Made by a program: the position numbers and the translations under genes. The notes under the pieces are model-generated. The model was not told the origin of the DNA, searched no databases, and saw only the letters and a program-made list of their open reading frames with translations. DNA of 18,635 nucleotides, from assembly GCA_013696185.1 (NCBI GenBank), contig JACCZA010000099.1, positions 1 to 18,635 on the forward strand. Direction: 5' to 3'. The stretch comes from Actinomycetota bacterium. Lineage in GTDB: Bacteria; Actinomycetota; Thermoleophilia; Gaiellales; Gaiellaceae. Within the stretch, counting starts at the first letter, position 1. Every line of letters begins with the position of its first letter. Shown here one piece after another: positions 7,039 through 14,224 of this stretch.

Positions 7039-7305
7039 ATGGCACAGCCCAAGGAACGGACGACTCGCAGGCGCCCGAGCGCCGCCTCGGGCGCACCCCA
7101 GCGCCGACGCTCCTGCTACTTCTGCAAGGAGAAGATCAACGAGGTCGACTACAAGGCCTCGAACCAGCTGCGTCGGTACGTGTCCGAGAAAGGCAAGATC
7201 CGCAACCGCCGCGTCACGGGCGCCTGCCGGCGCCACCAGCGCCAGGTGGCGGTCGCGGTCAAGCGGGCGCGCGAGATGGCGCTCCTGCCCTACGTCACCG
7301 GCTAG
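7039..7305 (+). CDS. rpsR: 30S ribosomal protein bS18, zinc-type
   Basis: Encodes 88 residues. bS18 pairs with bS6 in the small-subunit platform. After a basic N-terminal extension rich in Arg and Ser, the core contains CYFCKEKINEVDYKASNQLR, KIRNRRVTGACRRHQRQ and the C-terminal helix VAVKRAREMALLPY. C26, C29, C63 and H66 form a plausible zinc site, making this the C+ version; zinc-free paralogues lack these residues. AGGA at 7029-7032 sits six bases before the ATG. It is the third gene of the operon and ends nine bases before rplI. Confidence 0.98.
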   Translation: MAQPKERTTRRRPSAASGAPQRRRSCYFCKEKINEVDYKASNQLRRYVSEKGKIRNRRVTGACRRHQRQVAVAVKRAREMALLPYVTG

Positions 7306-7314
7306 GCGCGAGCG

Positions 7315-7905
7315 ATGGAGATCATCCTCCTCTCCGACGTCGAGAAGGTCGGCCTGCGCGGCGAGGTCGTGAGCGTGGCCGACGGCTACGCGCGCAACTT
7401 CCTGCTGCCGCGGCGCCTGGCGGAGCGCGCGACCGTGGGCCGCGTCGCCGAGATCCGGCGGCGGGACGAGCAGCGCGCCCGCCAGGAGGCGCGCACCGAG
7501 GACCAGGGGCGGGAGATCGCGGATGTGCTCGGCAAGACCGTGCTGCGGTTCGAGGTGAAGGCGGGCTCGACGGGGGCCCTCTTCGGCTCGGTCACCCCGA
7601 CCGACGTCGCCGACGAGATCTGGCGCGTCCGCCGCATCCGGATCGACCGGCGGAAGATCGACCTCGCCGAGCCGATCAAGCGGATCGGGCGCTACGACGT
7701 CGCGATCGAGGTGTTCGCCGACGTGCGCGTCGACGTGAAGACGCTCGTCGTACCCGAGGGGGGCGAGCTGCCGCCCGAGGACGAGCCCCAGGAGGCCGAG
7801 GCCCCTGCGGACGGCAGCGGCGACGCCGGCGAGCCGAGCGCAGAGACGAGCGAGCCCGGGGCCGACGACGTGACCGAGGACGCCCCGCCGCCGCCCGACC
7901 AGTAG
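7315..7905 (+). CDS. rplI: 50S ribosomal protein bL9 with long acidic tail
   Basis: Encodes 196 residues. bL9 binds 23S rRNA near the L1 stalk and helps keep reading frame. The N-terminal rRNA-binding domain is canonical (MEIILLSDVEKVGLRGEVV, then DGYARNFLLPRRLA at 23-36). A long charged connecting helix and the C-terminal domain follow (LFGSVTPTDVADEIW near 89-103, DVAIEVFADVRVDVKTLVV at 128-146). The usual bL9 ends at about residue 148; here a further 48 residues, almost all Glu, Asp, Pro, Ala, Gly and Ser, are added. It is the last gene of the operon and is followed by two tight hairpins. Its ribosome site is weak (GCGAG), so translation may be coupled to rpsR. Confidence 0.97.
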   Translation: MEIILLSDVEKVGLRGEVVSVADGYARNFLLPRRLAERATVGRVAEIRRRDEQRARQEARTEDQGREIADVLGKTVLRFEVKAGSTGALFGSVTPTDVADEIWRVRRIRIDRRKIDLAEPIKRIGRYDVAIEVFADVRVDVKTLVVPEGGELPPEDEPQEAEAPADGSGDAGEPSAETSEPGADDVTEDAPPPPDQ

Positions 7906-7918
7906 GGCGTACACGACA

Positions 7919-7936
7919 GTCTCCGGGGCCGGAGAC
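7919..7936 (+). terminator. Hairpin after rplI, candidate terminator
   Basis: GTCTCCGG-GG-CCGGAGAC is a perfect inverted repeat with 8-base arms, starting 14 bases after the rplI stop. There is no T-tract, so it would be a U-less intrinsic terminator or an RNA-stabilising 3' hairpin. A second hairpin follows at 7958-7975. Confidence 0.5.
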
Positions 7937-7957
7937 GTGCCAGCTCTGCACAGCCGC

Positions 7958-7975
7958 CTCCACAGCCCTGTGGAG
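7958..7975 (+). repeat. Second inverted repeat between rplI and dnaB
   Basis: CTCCACAG-CC-CTGTGGAG is a perfect inverted repeat with 8-base arms. It may be a second terminator hairpin. It may alternatively be a protein-binding palindrome, since its arms contain TCCACA/TGTGGA, the outer part of a high-GC DnaA box (TTGTCCACA). Another TGTGGA lies at 8033-8038 region (GCTGTGGACG at 8031-8040). Confidence 0.5.
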
Positions 7976-8062
7976 CGCGTGACGAACTTCCCGCTCGCAG
8001 CGGACGCCGTGTCCGGCCGGATCGGCCCGAGCTGTGGACGACATCCGGCCGCCTGGGGAAAC

Positions 8063-8068
8063 TAGGAT
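8063..8068 (+). promoter_or_regulatory. Candidate -10 element upstream of dnaB
   Basis: TAGGAT matches the actinobacterial TAnnnT -10. The seventh base downstream is followed directly by ATG at 8076, so transcription would begin at or beside that ATG, producing a leaderless short reading frame followed by dnaB. No convincing -35 is seen. Confidence 0.5.
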
Positions 8069-8075
8069 CGAACGC

Positions 8076-8156
8076 ATGTTCCTTCTTCCTGCACAGAGGC
8101 CTGTCGTGGCAGCCGCGAGCTCGTCCTGCAGACGGGCCCGGTCCCACGTTGACTAG
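8076..8156 (+). CDS. Possible leaderless 26-aa leader peptide upstream of dnaB
   Basis: The frame opens with MFLLPAQRPVV and ends in RARSHVD, with TAG at 8154-8156, six bases before the dnaB ATG. Its ATG is seven bases after TAGGAT (8063-8068), the layout of a leaderless start. dnaB itself lacks a Shine-Dalgarno, so re-initiation from this frame is plausible. Against it, only about two-thirds of third codon positions are G or C, lower than in real genes here, so the peptide sequence may not be under selection. It could be chance, with the region simply a 5' leader. Confidence 0.3.
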   Translation: MFLLPAQRPVVAAASSSCRRARSHVD

Positions 8157-8162
8157 CCGCTG

Positions 8163-9509
8163 ATGGCCCAGCTCGCCCGCGTCCCCGACACAGCATCGGT
8201 GCCTCCGCAGAACCTCGAGGCCGAGGAGTCGGTGCTGGGCGCGATGATGATGGCCGCAGGCGCGATCGACGCCGTCAGCGAGCTCGTCGATGCCTCCGAC
8301 TTCTACCGCGAGAGCCACGGGCTGATCTACAAGGCGGCGCTCGCGCTCTTCGCGAAGGGCGAGCCGGTCGACGCGATCACCGTCGCGAACGAGCTCGAGG
8401 TGCGCGGCGACCTCGAGGCGGCCGGCGGGCGCGTGCGGATCCACGAGCTCGCCGCCCTTGTTCCCGCGACCGCGAACGCGGCCCACTACGCGCGGATCGT
8501 GGGCGAGATGGCCACGCTGCGCGGCCTGATCAGCGTCGGCAGCCAGGTCGCCCGCCTCGGCTGGGAGCGGCCGGGTGAGACCCACGACCTGATCGATCAG
8601 GCCGAGAAGGCGATCTTCGACCTGACGCAGACCCGCGTGAGTGGCGAGTTCACGCACATCGAGCAGCTGCTGAAGGAGAGCTTCGAGCGCATCACCGCGC
8701 TGTACGAGGCGGGCGCCGACGTGACGGGCGTGCCCTCGGGCTTCCGCGAGCTCGATCGGCTGACGTCCGGCTTCCAGCCGGGCAACCTCGTCATCCTCGC
8801 CGCGCGCCCGAGCATGGGCAAGTCGGCCCTCGCCCTCTGCATGGCCGCCAATCTGGGCGTCCGCCAGGGCGTTCCGGTGGCCCTCTTCACGCTCGAGATG
8901 TCGAAGTCCGAGGTGACCCAGCGGCTGATGTGCAGCGAGGCGAAGGTCGAGTCGCAGCGGCTGCGCAGCGGCAAGCTCGCCGCCGACGACTGGCCGCGGC
9001 TCACGGCTGCCTGCGACAAGCTCGCGAAGGCGCCGATCTACGTGGACGACACCGGCTCGATCACGATGATGGAGCTCCGCTCGAAGGCGCGGCGGCTGAA
9101 GTCGCGGCTGCCGAGCCTCGGGCTGATCATCGTCGACTACATGCAGCTCATGACCTCGGGCGCGAACGCGGAGAACCGCGTCCAGGAGGTCTCGCAGATC
9201 TCCCGTGCGCTGAAGGTGCTCGCCCGCGACCTCGACATCCCGGTGCTCGCGCTGTCGCAGCTCTCGCGCGCGGTCGAGCAGCGTCACGACAAGCGCCCGA
9301 TCCTCTCCGACCTGCGCGAGAGCGGCTCCCTGGAGCAGGACGCCGACCTCGTCGGCTTCATCTACCGCGACGAGTACTACGCGGGCGAGGAGTCGGACCA
9401 GCAGGGGCTCGCGGAGGTGATCCTCGCGAAGCACCGCAACGGGCCGACCGACTCGATCAAGCTCTCGTTCCTCAAGCGCTACGCGAAGTTCGCCGACCTC
9501 GCGGCCTGA
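8163..9509 (+). CDS. dnaB: Replicative DNA helicase DnaB
   Basis: Encodes 448 residues, normal for an intein-free DnaB. The hexameric helicase unwinds DNA 5' to 3' on the lagging strand and interacts with primase. The N-terminal collar begins PPQNLEAEESVLGAMMM at 14-30. The RecA-like motor has Walker A ARPSMGKSA at 214-222 (K220), the catalytic glutamate E245 in LFTLEMS, Walker B LIIVDYMQLM at 321-330 (D325), DLRESGSLEQDAD at 383-395, and the arginine-finger motif KHRNGPT at 423-429. The ATG at 8163 lacks a Shine-Dalgarno; a short frame ends six bases upstream. Position directly after rplI is the usual actinobacterial order. purA follows after 33 bases. Confidence 0.98.
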   Translation: MAQLARVPDTASVPPQNLEAEESVLGAMMMAAGAIDAVSELVDASDFYRESHGLIYKAALALFAKGEPVDAITVANELEVRGDLEAAGGRVRIHELAALVPATANAAHYARIVGEMATLRGLISVGSQVARLGWERPGETHDLIDQAEKAIFDLTQTRVSGEFTHIEQLLKESFERITALYEAGADVTGVPSGFRELDRLTSGFQPGNLVILAARPSMGKSALALCMAANLGVRQGVPVALFTLEMSKSEVTQRLMCSEAKVESQRLRSGKLAADDWPRLTAACDKLAKAPIYVDDTGSITMMELRSKARRLKSRLPSLGLIIVDYMQLMTSGANAENRVQEVSQISRALKVLARDLDIPVLALSQLSRAVEQRHDKRPILSDLRESGSLEQDADLVGFIYRDEYYAGEESDQQGLAEVILAKHRNGPTDSIKLSFLKRYAKFADLAA

Positions 9510-9542
9510 CGAGCGCGCCGCAGGCTCAGGCAGACTCACCCC

Positions 9543-10841
9543 GTGCCCGCCACCGTGATCGTGGGCGCGCAGTGGGGAGACGAGGGCAAGGGCAAGATCG
9601 TCGACCTGCTCGCGCAACACGCGGATGTGGTCTGCCGCTACCAGGGCGGGCCGAACGCCGGTAACACCGTCGTCTCCGGCGGCGAGACGTTCAAGTTCCG
9701 TCACATCCCGACGGGCATCCTGTGGGGGAAAGTCTGCGTGATCGCGGCGGGCTGCGTCGTCGATCCAGGGGTCCTGGTCGGCGAGCTCGACGGCCTGGAG
9801 GCCCGAGGCATCTCGACCGAGACGCTGCGGCTCTCCGGGAACGCGCACCTGGTGATGCCGTGGCACGTCGCCCTCGACGGAGCGAGCGAGCGACGCCTCG
9901 GCAGGCTGCGGATCGGCACCACGCGGCGCGGCATCGGCCCTGCCTACGCGGACAAGGCGGCGCGCCTCGGCATCCGCGTCCAGGATCTGCTCGAGCCGAA
10001 GATCCTGCGCCAGAAGATCGAGACCGCGCTCGGCGAGAAGAACGTCTGGCTCGAGCGCGTCTACGGCGCCGAGCCGCTCGAGCTGGAGTCGCTCGCGGCC
10101 GGCCTCGAGGGCTACGCGCAGCGTCTGCGGCCGTACGTCGCCGACACCTCCCTCCTCGTCGACCGCGCGCTCCGCGCGGGCCGGGTCGTCCTGCTCGCGG
10201 GCGCACAGGGGACGCTCCTCGACCTCGACCACGGCACCTACCCGTTCGTCACCTCGTCGAGCCCGCTCGCCGCGGCCGCCGCAACGAGCGTCGGCATGGG
10301 CCCGAGCCGGATCGACTCGGTGCTCGGGGTCGCGAAGGCCTATGTGACCCGCGTCGGCGAGGGACCGTTTCCGACGGAGATCGCCGGCAGCGAGGGGGCG
10401 CGGGTCCGTGAGCTCGGCGCGGAGTTCGGCACGGTCACGGGACGCGAGCGTCGCTGCGGCTGGCTCGATCTCGTCGCGCTCCGCTTTGCCGTGCGGGTGA
10501 ACGGGATCACCTCGCTGGCGCTGACGAAGCTCGACGTGCTCTCGACCTTCGCCGAGCTGCCGGTGTGCACGCGCTACCGGCTGCGCGACGGCAGCGAGAG
10601 CGACGACTTCCCCTCGCACCAGGGCGACTTCCATCACGCGCGGCCCGTCTACTCGGTGCTCGAGGGATGGCGGCAGCCGATCGACGCGGCGCGCTCGCTC
10701 GAGGACCTGCCACCCGCGGCCCGCCGCTACATCGAGGTCGTCGAGCAGGCCCTCGAGGTCGAGATCACCCTGGTCGGGATCGGCGCCGAGCGCGAGCGCG
10801 TGCTGTCCGCGCGCGGCGCCGAAGCGCTAGTCGACGCCTGA
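9543..10841 (+). CDS. purA: Adenylosuccinate synthetase PurA with Asn in place of catalytic His41
   Basis: Encodes 432 residues, the usual length. PurA joins IMP and aspartate using GTP, the first step from IMP to AMP; PurB, encoded downstream, does the second. Family hallmarks are GAQWGDEGKGK at 8-18 (general base D13), the IMP-binding GTTRRGIGPAYADK, GAQGTLLDLDHGTYPFVTSS, GRERRCGWLD and TKLDVLS. The segment that is normally GGxNAGHT reads GGPNAGNT at 35-42, so the catalytic acid His41 of the E. coli enzyme is Asn41 here (codon AAC). All other hallmark residues appear intact. The start is GTG without a Shine-Dalgarno; CAGACT lies six bases upstream. It follows dnaB by 33 bases and converges on a small hypothetical gene. 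Confidence 0.96.
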   Translation: MPATVIVGAQWGDEGKGKIVDLLAQHADVVCRYQGGPNAGNTVVSGGETFKFRHIPTGILWGKVCVIAAGCVVDPGVLVGELDGLEARGISTETLRLSGNAHLVMPWHVALDGASERRLGRLRIGTTRRGIGPAYADKAARLGIRVQDLLEPKILRQKIETALGEKNVWLERVYGAEPLELESLAAGLEGYAQRLRPYVADTSLLVDRALRAGRVVLLAGAQGTLLDLDHGTYPFVTSSSPLAAAAATSVGMGPSRIDSVLGVAKAYVTRVGEGPFPTEIAGSEGARVRELGAEFGTVTGRERRCGWLDLVALRFAVRVNGITSLALTKLDVLSTFAELPVCTRYRLRDGSESDDFPSHQGDFHHARPVYSVLEGWRQPIDAARSLEDLPPAARRYIEVVEQALEVEITLVGIGAERERVLSARGAEALVDA

Positions 10842-10856
10842 TCCGGAACGGCTGTC

Positions 10857-11189
10857 TCAGGACGGGCCGAGACCCGAGACGAGATGGTCGTAGAGGGCGC
10901 GGAAGCCGTTGATCGCCGCGGCCACGTCGCCGGGCCCGACGCTCGCGTCACCACGCTCGATCAGCGTCGCGATCTCGCGGGCGGCGAGATACTCCGTCAC
11001 GACCTCGCGCTCCTCGCCCTCGCGCAGGACCGGATCGGCGAGGTCGTAGCCCCGTTCGGCCAGCATCCGCTCGACGAGGTCGCCCAGCTCGGGCAGTGAC
11101 TCGGCGGGCGCATCGGCGATCTGCTCCTCGAGGGCCTGCATCTCGCTTTCCCACTCGTGGCGGTCGAGGCCCGGCTCGCTCGTCGACAT
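10857..11189 (-). CDS. Small acidic helical protein (hypothetical)
   Basis: Encodes 110 residues. I do not recognise the family. The sequence is acidic and looks mainly helical: HEWESEMQALEEQIADAPAE at 11-30, LPELGDLVERMLAERGYDL, then EGEEREVVTEYLAAREIATL and a C-terminal AAINGFRALYDHLVSGL. There are no cysteines, membrane segments or catalytic motifs. The ATG at 11189 is well supported by GAGGAAACC just upstream (GAGGA with about five bases spacing). It is divergent from purD with a 59-base gap and converges on purA with a 15-base gap. Its conserved-looking codon use and good start argue that it is real. Confidence 0.75.
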   Translation of the reverse strand: MSTSEPGLDRHEWESEMQALEEQIADAPAESLPELGDLVERMLAERGYDLADPVLREGEEREVVTEYLAAREIATLIERGDASVGPGDVAAAINGFRALYDHLVSGLGPS

Positions 11190-11236
11190 GGTTTCCTCTT
11201 GCCGACTGGGGGCTCTGCTCAAACGTCGGTCGCGAG

Positions 11237-11242
11237 TAGAGT
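11237..11242 (+). promoter_or_regulatory. Candidate leaderless promoter -10 of the purine operon
   Basis: TAGAGT is followed by six bases (GCCCCC) and then the purD GTG, so transcription would start at or next to the start codon. purD has no Shine-Dalgarno, which supports leaderless translation. No clear -35, PurR box or purine riboswitch is visible in the 59-base gap. Confidence 0.55.
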
Positions 11243-11248
11243 GCCCCC

Positions 11249-12469
11249 GTGAAGGTGCTCCTGGTCGGTTCGGGCGGCCGAGAGCACGCACTCGCGTGGA
11301 AGCTCAGCCAGACCCCCGCGCTCGACGAGCTGCACGCAGCCCCCGGCAATCCCGGCATCGCAGAGCTCGGGGCCTGCCACCCCGTGCGCCCGGAGGACGG
11401 AGAGGGGCTCCTCGACCTCGCCCACGACCTCGACGCCGACCTCTGCGTGATCGGGCCCGAGGCGCCGCTCGTCGCCGGCGTCGCGGACGAGCTTCGCCAC
11501 GCGGGCGTGTCCGTGTTCGGGCCGGGCGCCGCGGCCGCCCGGATCGAGGGCTCGAAGAGCTTCGCCAAGGAGGTGATGGCGGCAGCCGGCGTCCCGGCCG
11601 CACGAGCGCTCTCGGTGGCGCGAGCCCCGTGCGTGCTCAAGGTCGACGGGCTGGCGGGAGGCAAGGGCGTCTTCGTCTGCCGCACTGCTGCCGAGCTCGA
11701 CGCTGCGCTCGGCGCCGCCGCATCGTACGGCGCCGGCCTGCTGATCGAGGAGCTGCTCGAGGGCGAGGAGGTCTCGGTCTTCGCGCTCTGCGACGGCCGC
11801 GAGGCGCTGCCCCTCCCCGCGGCCCGGGACGCCAAGCGCCTCGCCGACGGCGACCTCGGCCCGAACACGGGCGGCATGGGCTCCTTCTCGCCGGTCCCGG
11901 CTCTGCCCGCCCACCGTGTCGCCGAGATCGTCGAGACGGTCCACCGCCCGGTGCTCGAGGAGCTCGCGCGTCGGGGAACACCCTTCGTCGGCCTCCTCTA
12001 CGCGGGGCTGATGCTGACCGACGACGGGCCTCGCGTGCTCGAGTTCAACGCCCGCTTCGGCGACCCCGAGACACAGTCCCTCCTGCCCCGGCTCGAGAGC
12101 GACCTGCTCGAGCCCCTCGCCGCGGCCGCGGCCGGAGAGCTCGGCGGCGTCGAGACGCGCGAGTCTGCGGACGCAGCGGTGACCGTCGTCGTCGCCGCGG
12201 GCTCCTACCCCGAAGGCGGCGATGCGGGCACTCCGATCGACGGCGTGCAGGAGGCACGCGCCGCCGGCGCGCTCGTCTTCCATGCGGGCACCGCGCTGCG
12301 CGGCGAGCGCCTCGTCACGAACGGTGGCAGAATCCTCGGCGTCACCGGGGTCGCCGACACACTGGAAGCTGCACGCGAGCTCGCCTACGCGGCGGTCGGC
12401 CGGATCGCGTTTCCGGAAGCCCGCCACCGGAGCGACATCGCGGCGGGAGCGGTCGGGGCCCGTGCCTGA
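11249..12469 (+). CDS. purD: Phosphoribosylamine-glycine ligase PurD
   Basis: Encodes 406 residues, slightly shorter than the usual 420-430. PurD is an ATP-grasp enzyme joining phosphoribosylamine and glycine, step two of purine synthesis. It shows MKVLLVGSGGREHALAWKL at 1-19, IGPEAPLVAGVAD at 68-80, the ATP-binding VLKVDGLAGGKGV at 129-141, the signature GPNTGGMGSFSP at 204-215, and the metal ligands E265/N267 in LEFNARFGDPETQ. The region before the ATP-binding lysine (residues 118-128) is about 15 residues shorter than usual. The GTG start lies six bases after TAGAGT and has no Shine-Dalgarno. It is the first gene of the purine operon and overlaps purE by eight bases. Confidence 0.97.
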   Translation: MKVLLVGSGGREHALAWKLSQTPALDELHAAPGNPGIAELGACHPVRPEDGEGLLDLAHDLDADLCVIGPEAPLVAGVADELRHAGVSVFGPGAAAARIEGSKSFAKEVMAAAGVPAARALSVARAPCVLKVDGLAGGKGVFVCRTAAELDAALGAAASYGAGLLIEELLEGEEVSVFALCDGREALPLPAARDAKRLADGDLGPNTGGMGSFSPVPALPAHRVAEIVETVHRPVLEELARRGTPFVGLLYAGLMLTDDGPRVLEFNARFGDPETQSLLPRLESDLLEPLAAAAAGELGGVETRESADAAVTVVVAAGSYPEGGDAGTPIDGVQEARAAGALVFHAGTALRGERLVTNGGRILGVTGVADTLEAARELAYAAVGRIAFPEARHRSDIAAGAVGARA

Positions 12470-12899
12470 AGCGCCGCTCGTCGGCATCCTCGTCGGCTCG
12501 GAGTCCGACCGAGAGCGGATGCAGCCGGCACTCGACGAGCTGGCCGAGCGAGGGATCGCGCACGAGCTCGAGGTCCGCTCGGCGCACCGGGCGCCGGATG
12601 CCGTCGCCGAGTACGCGCGCTCGGCCAGAGGGCGTGGACTGCGCGTGCTGATCGCGGGCGCCGGACTCGCCGCGGCCCTGCCGGGCGCCGTCGCGGCGCA
12701 GACCGATCTGCCGGTGATCGGGGTGCCGCTGCGCTCGTCGAAGAGCGTCCTCGACGGGCTCGACGCCGTCCTCTCGATCGTGCAGCTGCCGCCCGGCGTC
12801 CCGGTCGCCTGCGTCGGCGTGGACAGCGCCAGGAACGCCGCGATCCTGGCTGCGCGCATCCTGGGCGTCCGGGACGGGGCACTAGACTCCGCCGCGTGA
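12462..12899 (+). CDS. purE: N5-carboxyaminoimidazole ribonucleotide mutase PurE, variant active site
   Basis: Encodes 145 residues, within the range for PurE. Class I PurE converts N5-CAIR made by PurK to CAIR. Hallmarks are GILVGSESDRERM at 8-20, the catalytic His42 in RSAHRAPD, LPVIGVPLRSSKSVLDGLDA, LSIVQLPPGVPVACVGVDSA and NAAILAARIL. The segment normally AGAGGAAHLPG reads AGAGLAAALPG at 65-75, so the conserved His is Ala72. Archaeal enzymes share the AGLAA form but keep the His. PurK is not in the window, so whether this enzyme acts as a mutase or direct carboxylase is open. The GTG at 12462 overlaps the purD end by eight bases; the stop overlaps the purB start by four. Confidence 0.93.
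   Translation: MPEAPLVGILVGSESDRERMQPALDELAERGIAHELEVRSAHRAPDAVAEYARSARGRGLRVLIAGAGLAAALPGAVAAQTDLPVIGVPLRSSKSVLDGLDAVLSIVQLPPGVPVACVGVDSARNAAILAARILGVRDGALDSAA
12883..12888 (+). promoter_or_regulatory. Candidate internal leaderless promoter for purB
   Basis: TAGACT lies inside the last codons of purE, and seven bases (CCGCCGC) separate it from the purB GTG. This is the layout expected for a leaderless transcript starting at purB, in addition to read-through from purD. Because the site is within coding sequence, chance is a real possibility. Confidence 0.45.
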
Positions 12900-14224
12900 T
12901 CGCGCGTTACTCCCGCCCGGCCATGGCTCGTCTCTGGTCGGAGGAGGCGAAGCTCGCGCGCTGGCTCGAGGTCGAGCTCGCGGCGCTCGAGGCCTGGGCC
13001 GAGCTCGGGGTCGTGCCGCCCGAGGCGGTGGCGCGGATCCGCCGGGCGGCGGTGCCGCCGACGCCCGAGCGGGTGGCCGAGATCGAGGCCCGCACGCAGC
13101 ACGACGTCGCCGCCTTCGTGGACGCCGTCGCCGAGGAGCTCGGGCCCGACGGACGCTGGCTGCACTTCGGGCTCACCTCCTCCGACGTGATCGACACGGC
13201 GCTCTCGCTGCAGCTGCGCGCCGCCGGCGCGCTGATCCTCGAGGGGCTCGACAGGGCCCTCGACGCCGTCGCGGCCCGCGCCGAGGAGCATCGGCGGACG
13301 CCGATCATGGGGCGCTCGCACGGCATCCACGCGGAGCCGACGACGTTCGGCCTCAAGCTCGCCGGCTGGGCGTTCGAGCTCGACCGCGCACGCGAGCGCG
13401 TGGCCCGGGCGCTCGAGGGCGCGCGCGTCGGCAAGCTCTCCGGGGTCGTCGGCACGTACGCGGCGACCGATCCGGAGCTCGAGCGGATCGCGTGCGAGCG
13501 GCTCGAGCTGGAGCCGGCTCCCGTCTCCACGCAGATCGTGCAGCGCGACCGCCTCGCCGCCGTGCTCGGCGCGCTGGCGCTCACGGCGACATCGCTCGAG
13601 AAGCTCGCGATCGAGGTGCGCCACCTGGCGCGTACAGAGGTGCGCGAGGTGGAGGAGCCGTTTGCGCGCGAGGGTCAGAAGGGCTCCTCGGCGATGCCCC
13701 ACAAGCGAAACCCGTGGCAGTCCGAGCGGATCTGCGGGCTCGCGCGCGTCGTGCGGGCCGCTGCGCTCGTCGGCCTCGAGAACGTGGCGGTGTGGCACGA
13801 GCGGGACATCTCGCACTCCTCGGCGGAGCGCGTGGTCGTTCCCGACGCCTTCCTGGCCCTCGACTTCATGCTCGAGCGCTTCAGCTGGCTGGTCGAGGGC
13901 CTCGTCGTGCACGAGGAGCGGATGCGGCGGAACATCGACGCGAGCCACGGCCTCTACGCGAGCCAGCGTGTGCTGCTCGCCCTCGTCGAGGCCGGCCTGT
14001 CGCGGGACGACGCCTACCGGCTCGTGCAGCGACACGCGAGTCGCGCCTGGGACGAGGAGCGCTCCTTCCCGGACCTGGTGCGGGGAGATCCGGACATCCG
14101 GGACGCGCTCGACCCCGACACGCTGGCAAGCCTGTTCGAGCTCGACTTCTACATCCGTCACGTCGACGTCGTGTTCGAGCGCCTGCGTGCGCTCGTCGAG
14201 AGCCGCGAGCCTGCACATGCTTGA
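12896..14224 (+). CDS. purB: Adenylosuccinate lyase PurB
   Basis: Encodes 442 residues, matching the shorter PurB type found in Gram-positives. It splits fumarate from SAICAR (toward IMP) and from adenylosuccinate (toward AMP), so it serves both the operon and PurA. Visible residues are H69 in ARTQHDVAAF, LTSSDVIDTALSLQ at 93-106, the catalytic H142 in GRSHGIHAEPTTFGLK, and the flexible signature loop GSSAMPHKRNP starting at 263 with the catalytic serine. The GTG start overlaps the purE stop as GTGA. A TAGACT hexamer seven bases upstream suggests it may also be transcribed alone. Its end overlaps purC by eight bases. Confidence 0.97.
   Translation: MIARYSRPAMARLWSEEAKLARWLEVELAALEAWAELGVVPPEAVARIRRAAVPPTPERVAEIEARTQHDVAAFVDAVAEELGPDGRWLHFGLTSSDVIDTALSLQLRAAGALILEGLDRALDAVAARAEEHRRTPIMGRSHGIHAEPTTFGLKLAGWAFELDRARERVARALEGARVGKLSGVVGTYAATDPELERIACERLELEPAPVSTQIVQRDRLAAVLGALALTATSLEKLAIEVRHLARTEVREVEEPFAREGQKGSSAMPHKRNPWQSERICGLARVVRAAALVGLENVAVWHERDISHSSAERVVVPDAFLALDFMLERFSWLVEGLVVHEERMRRNIDASHGLYASQRVLLALVEAGLSRDDAYRLVQRHASRAWDEERSFPDLVRGDPDIRDALDPDTLASLFELDFYIRHVDVVFERLRALVESREPAHA

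Noticed and set aside
7692..10637. 981-codon minus-strand open frame across dnaB and purA
   Set aside because: It is antisense to two unmistakable core genes; long antisense frames are expected in DNA with such high GC at third positions, and the translation is low-complexity Arg/Ala/Leu/Asp.
11190..11248. Purine riboswitch or PurR site before purD
   Set aside because: The 59-base gap is too short for an aptamer with purD apparently leaderless, and no PurR-type palindrome is seen.
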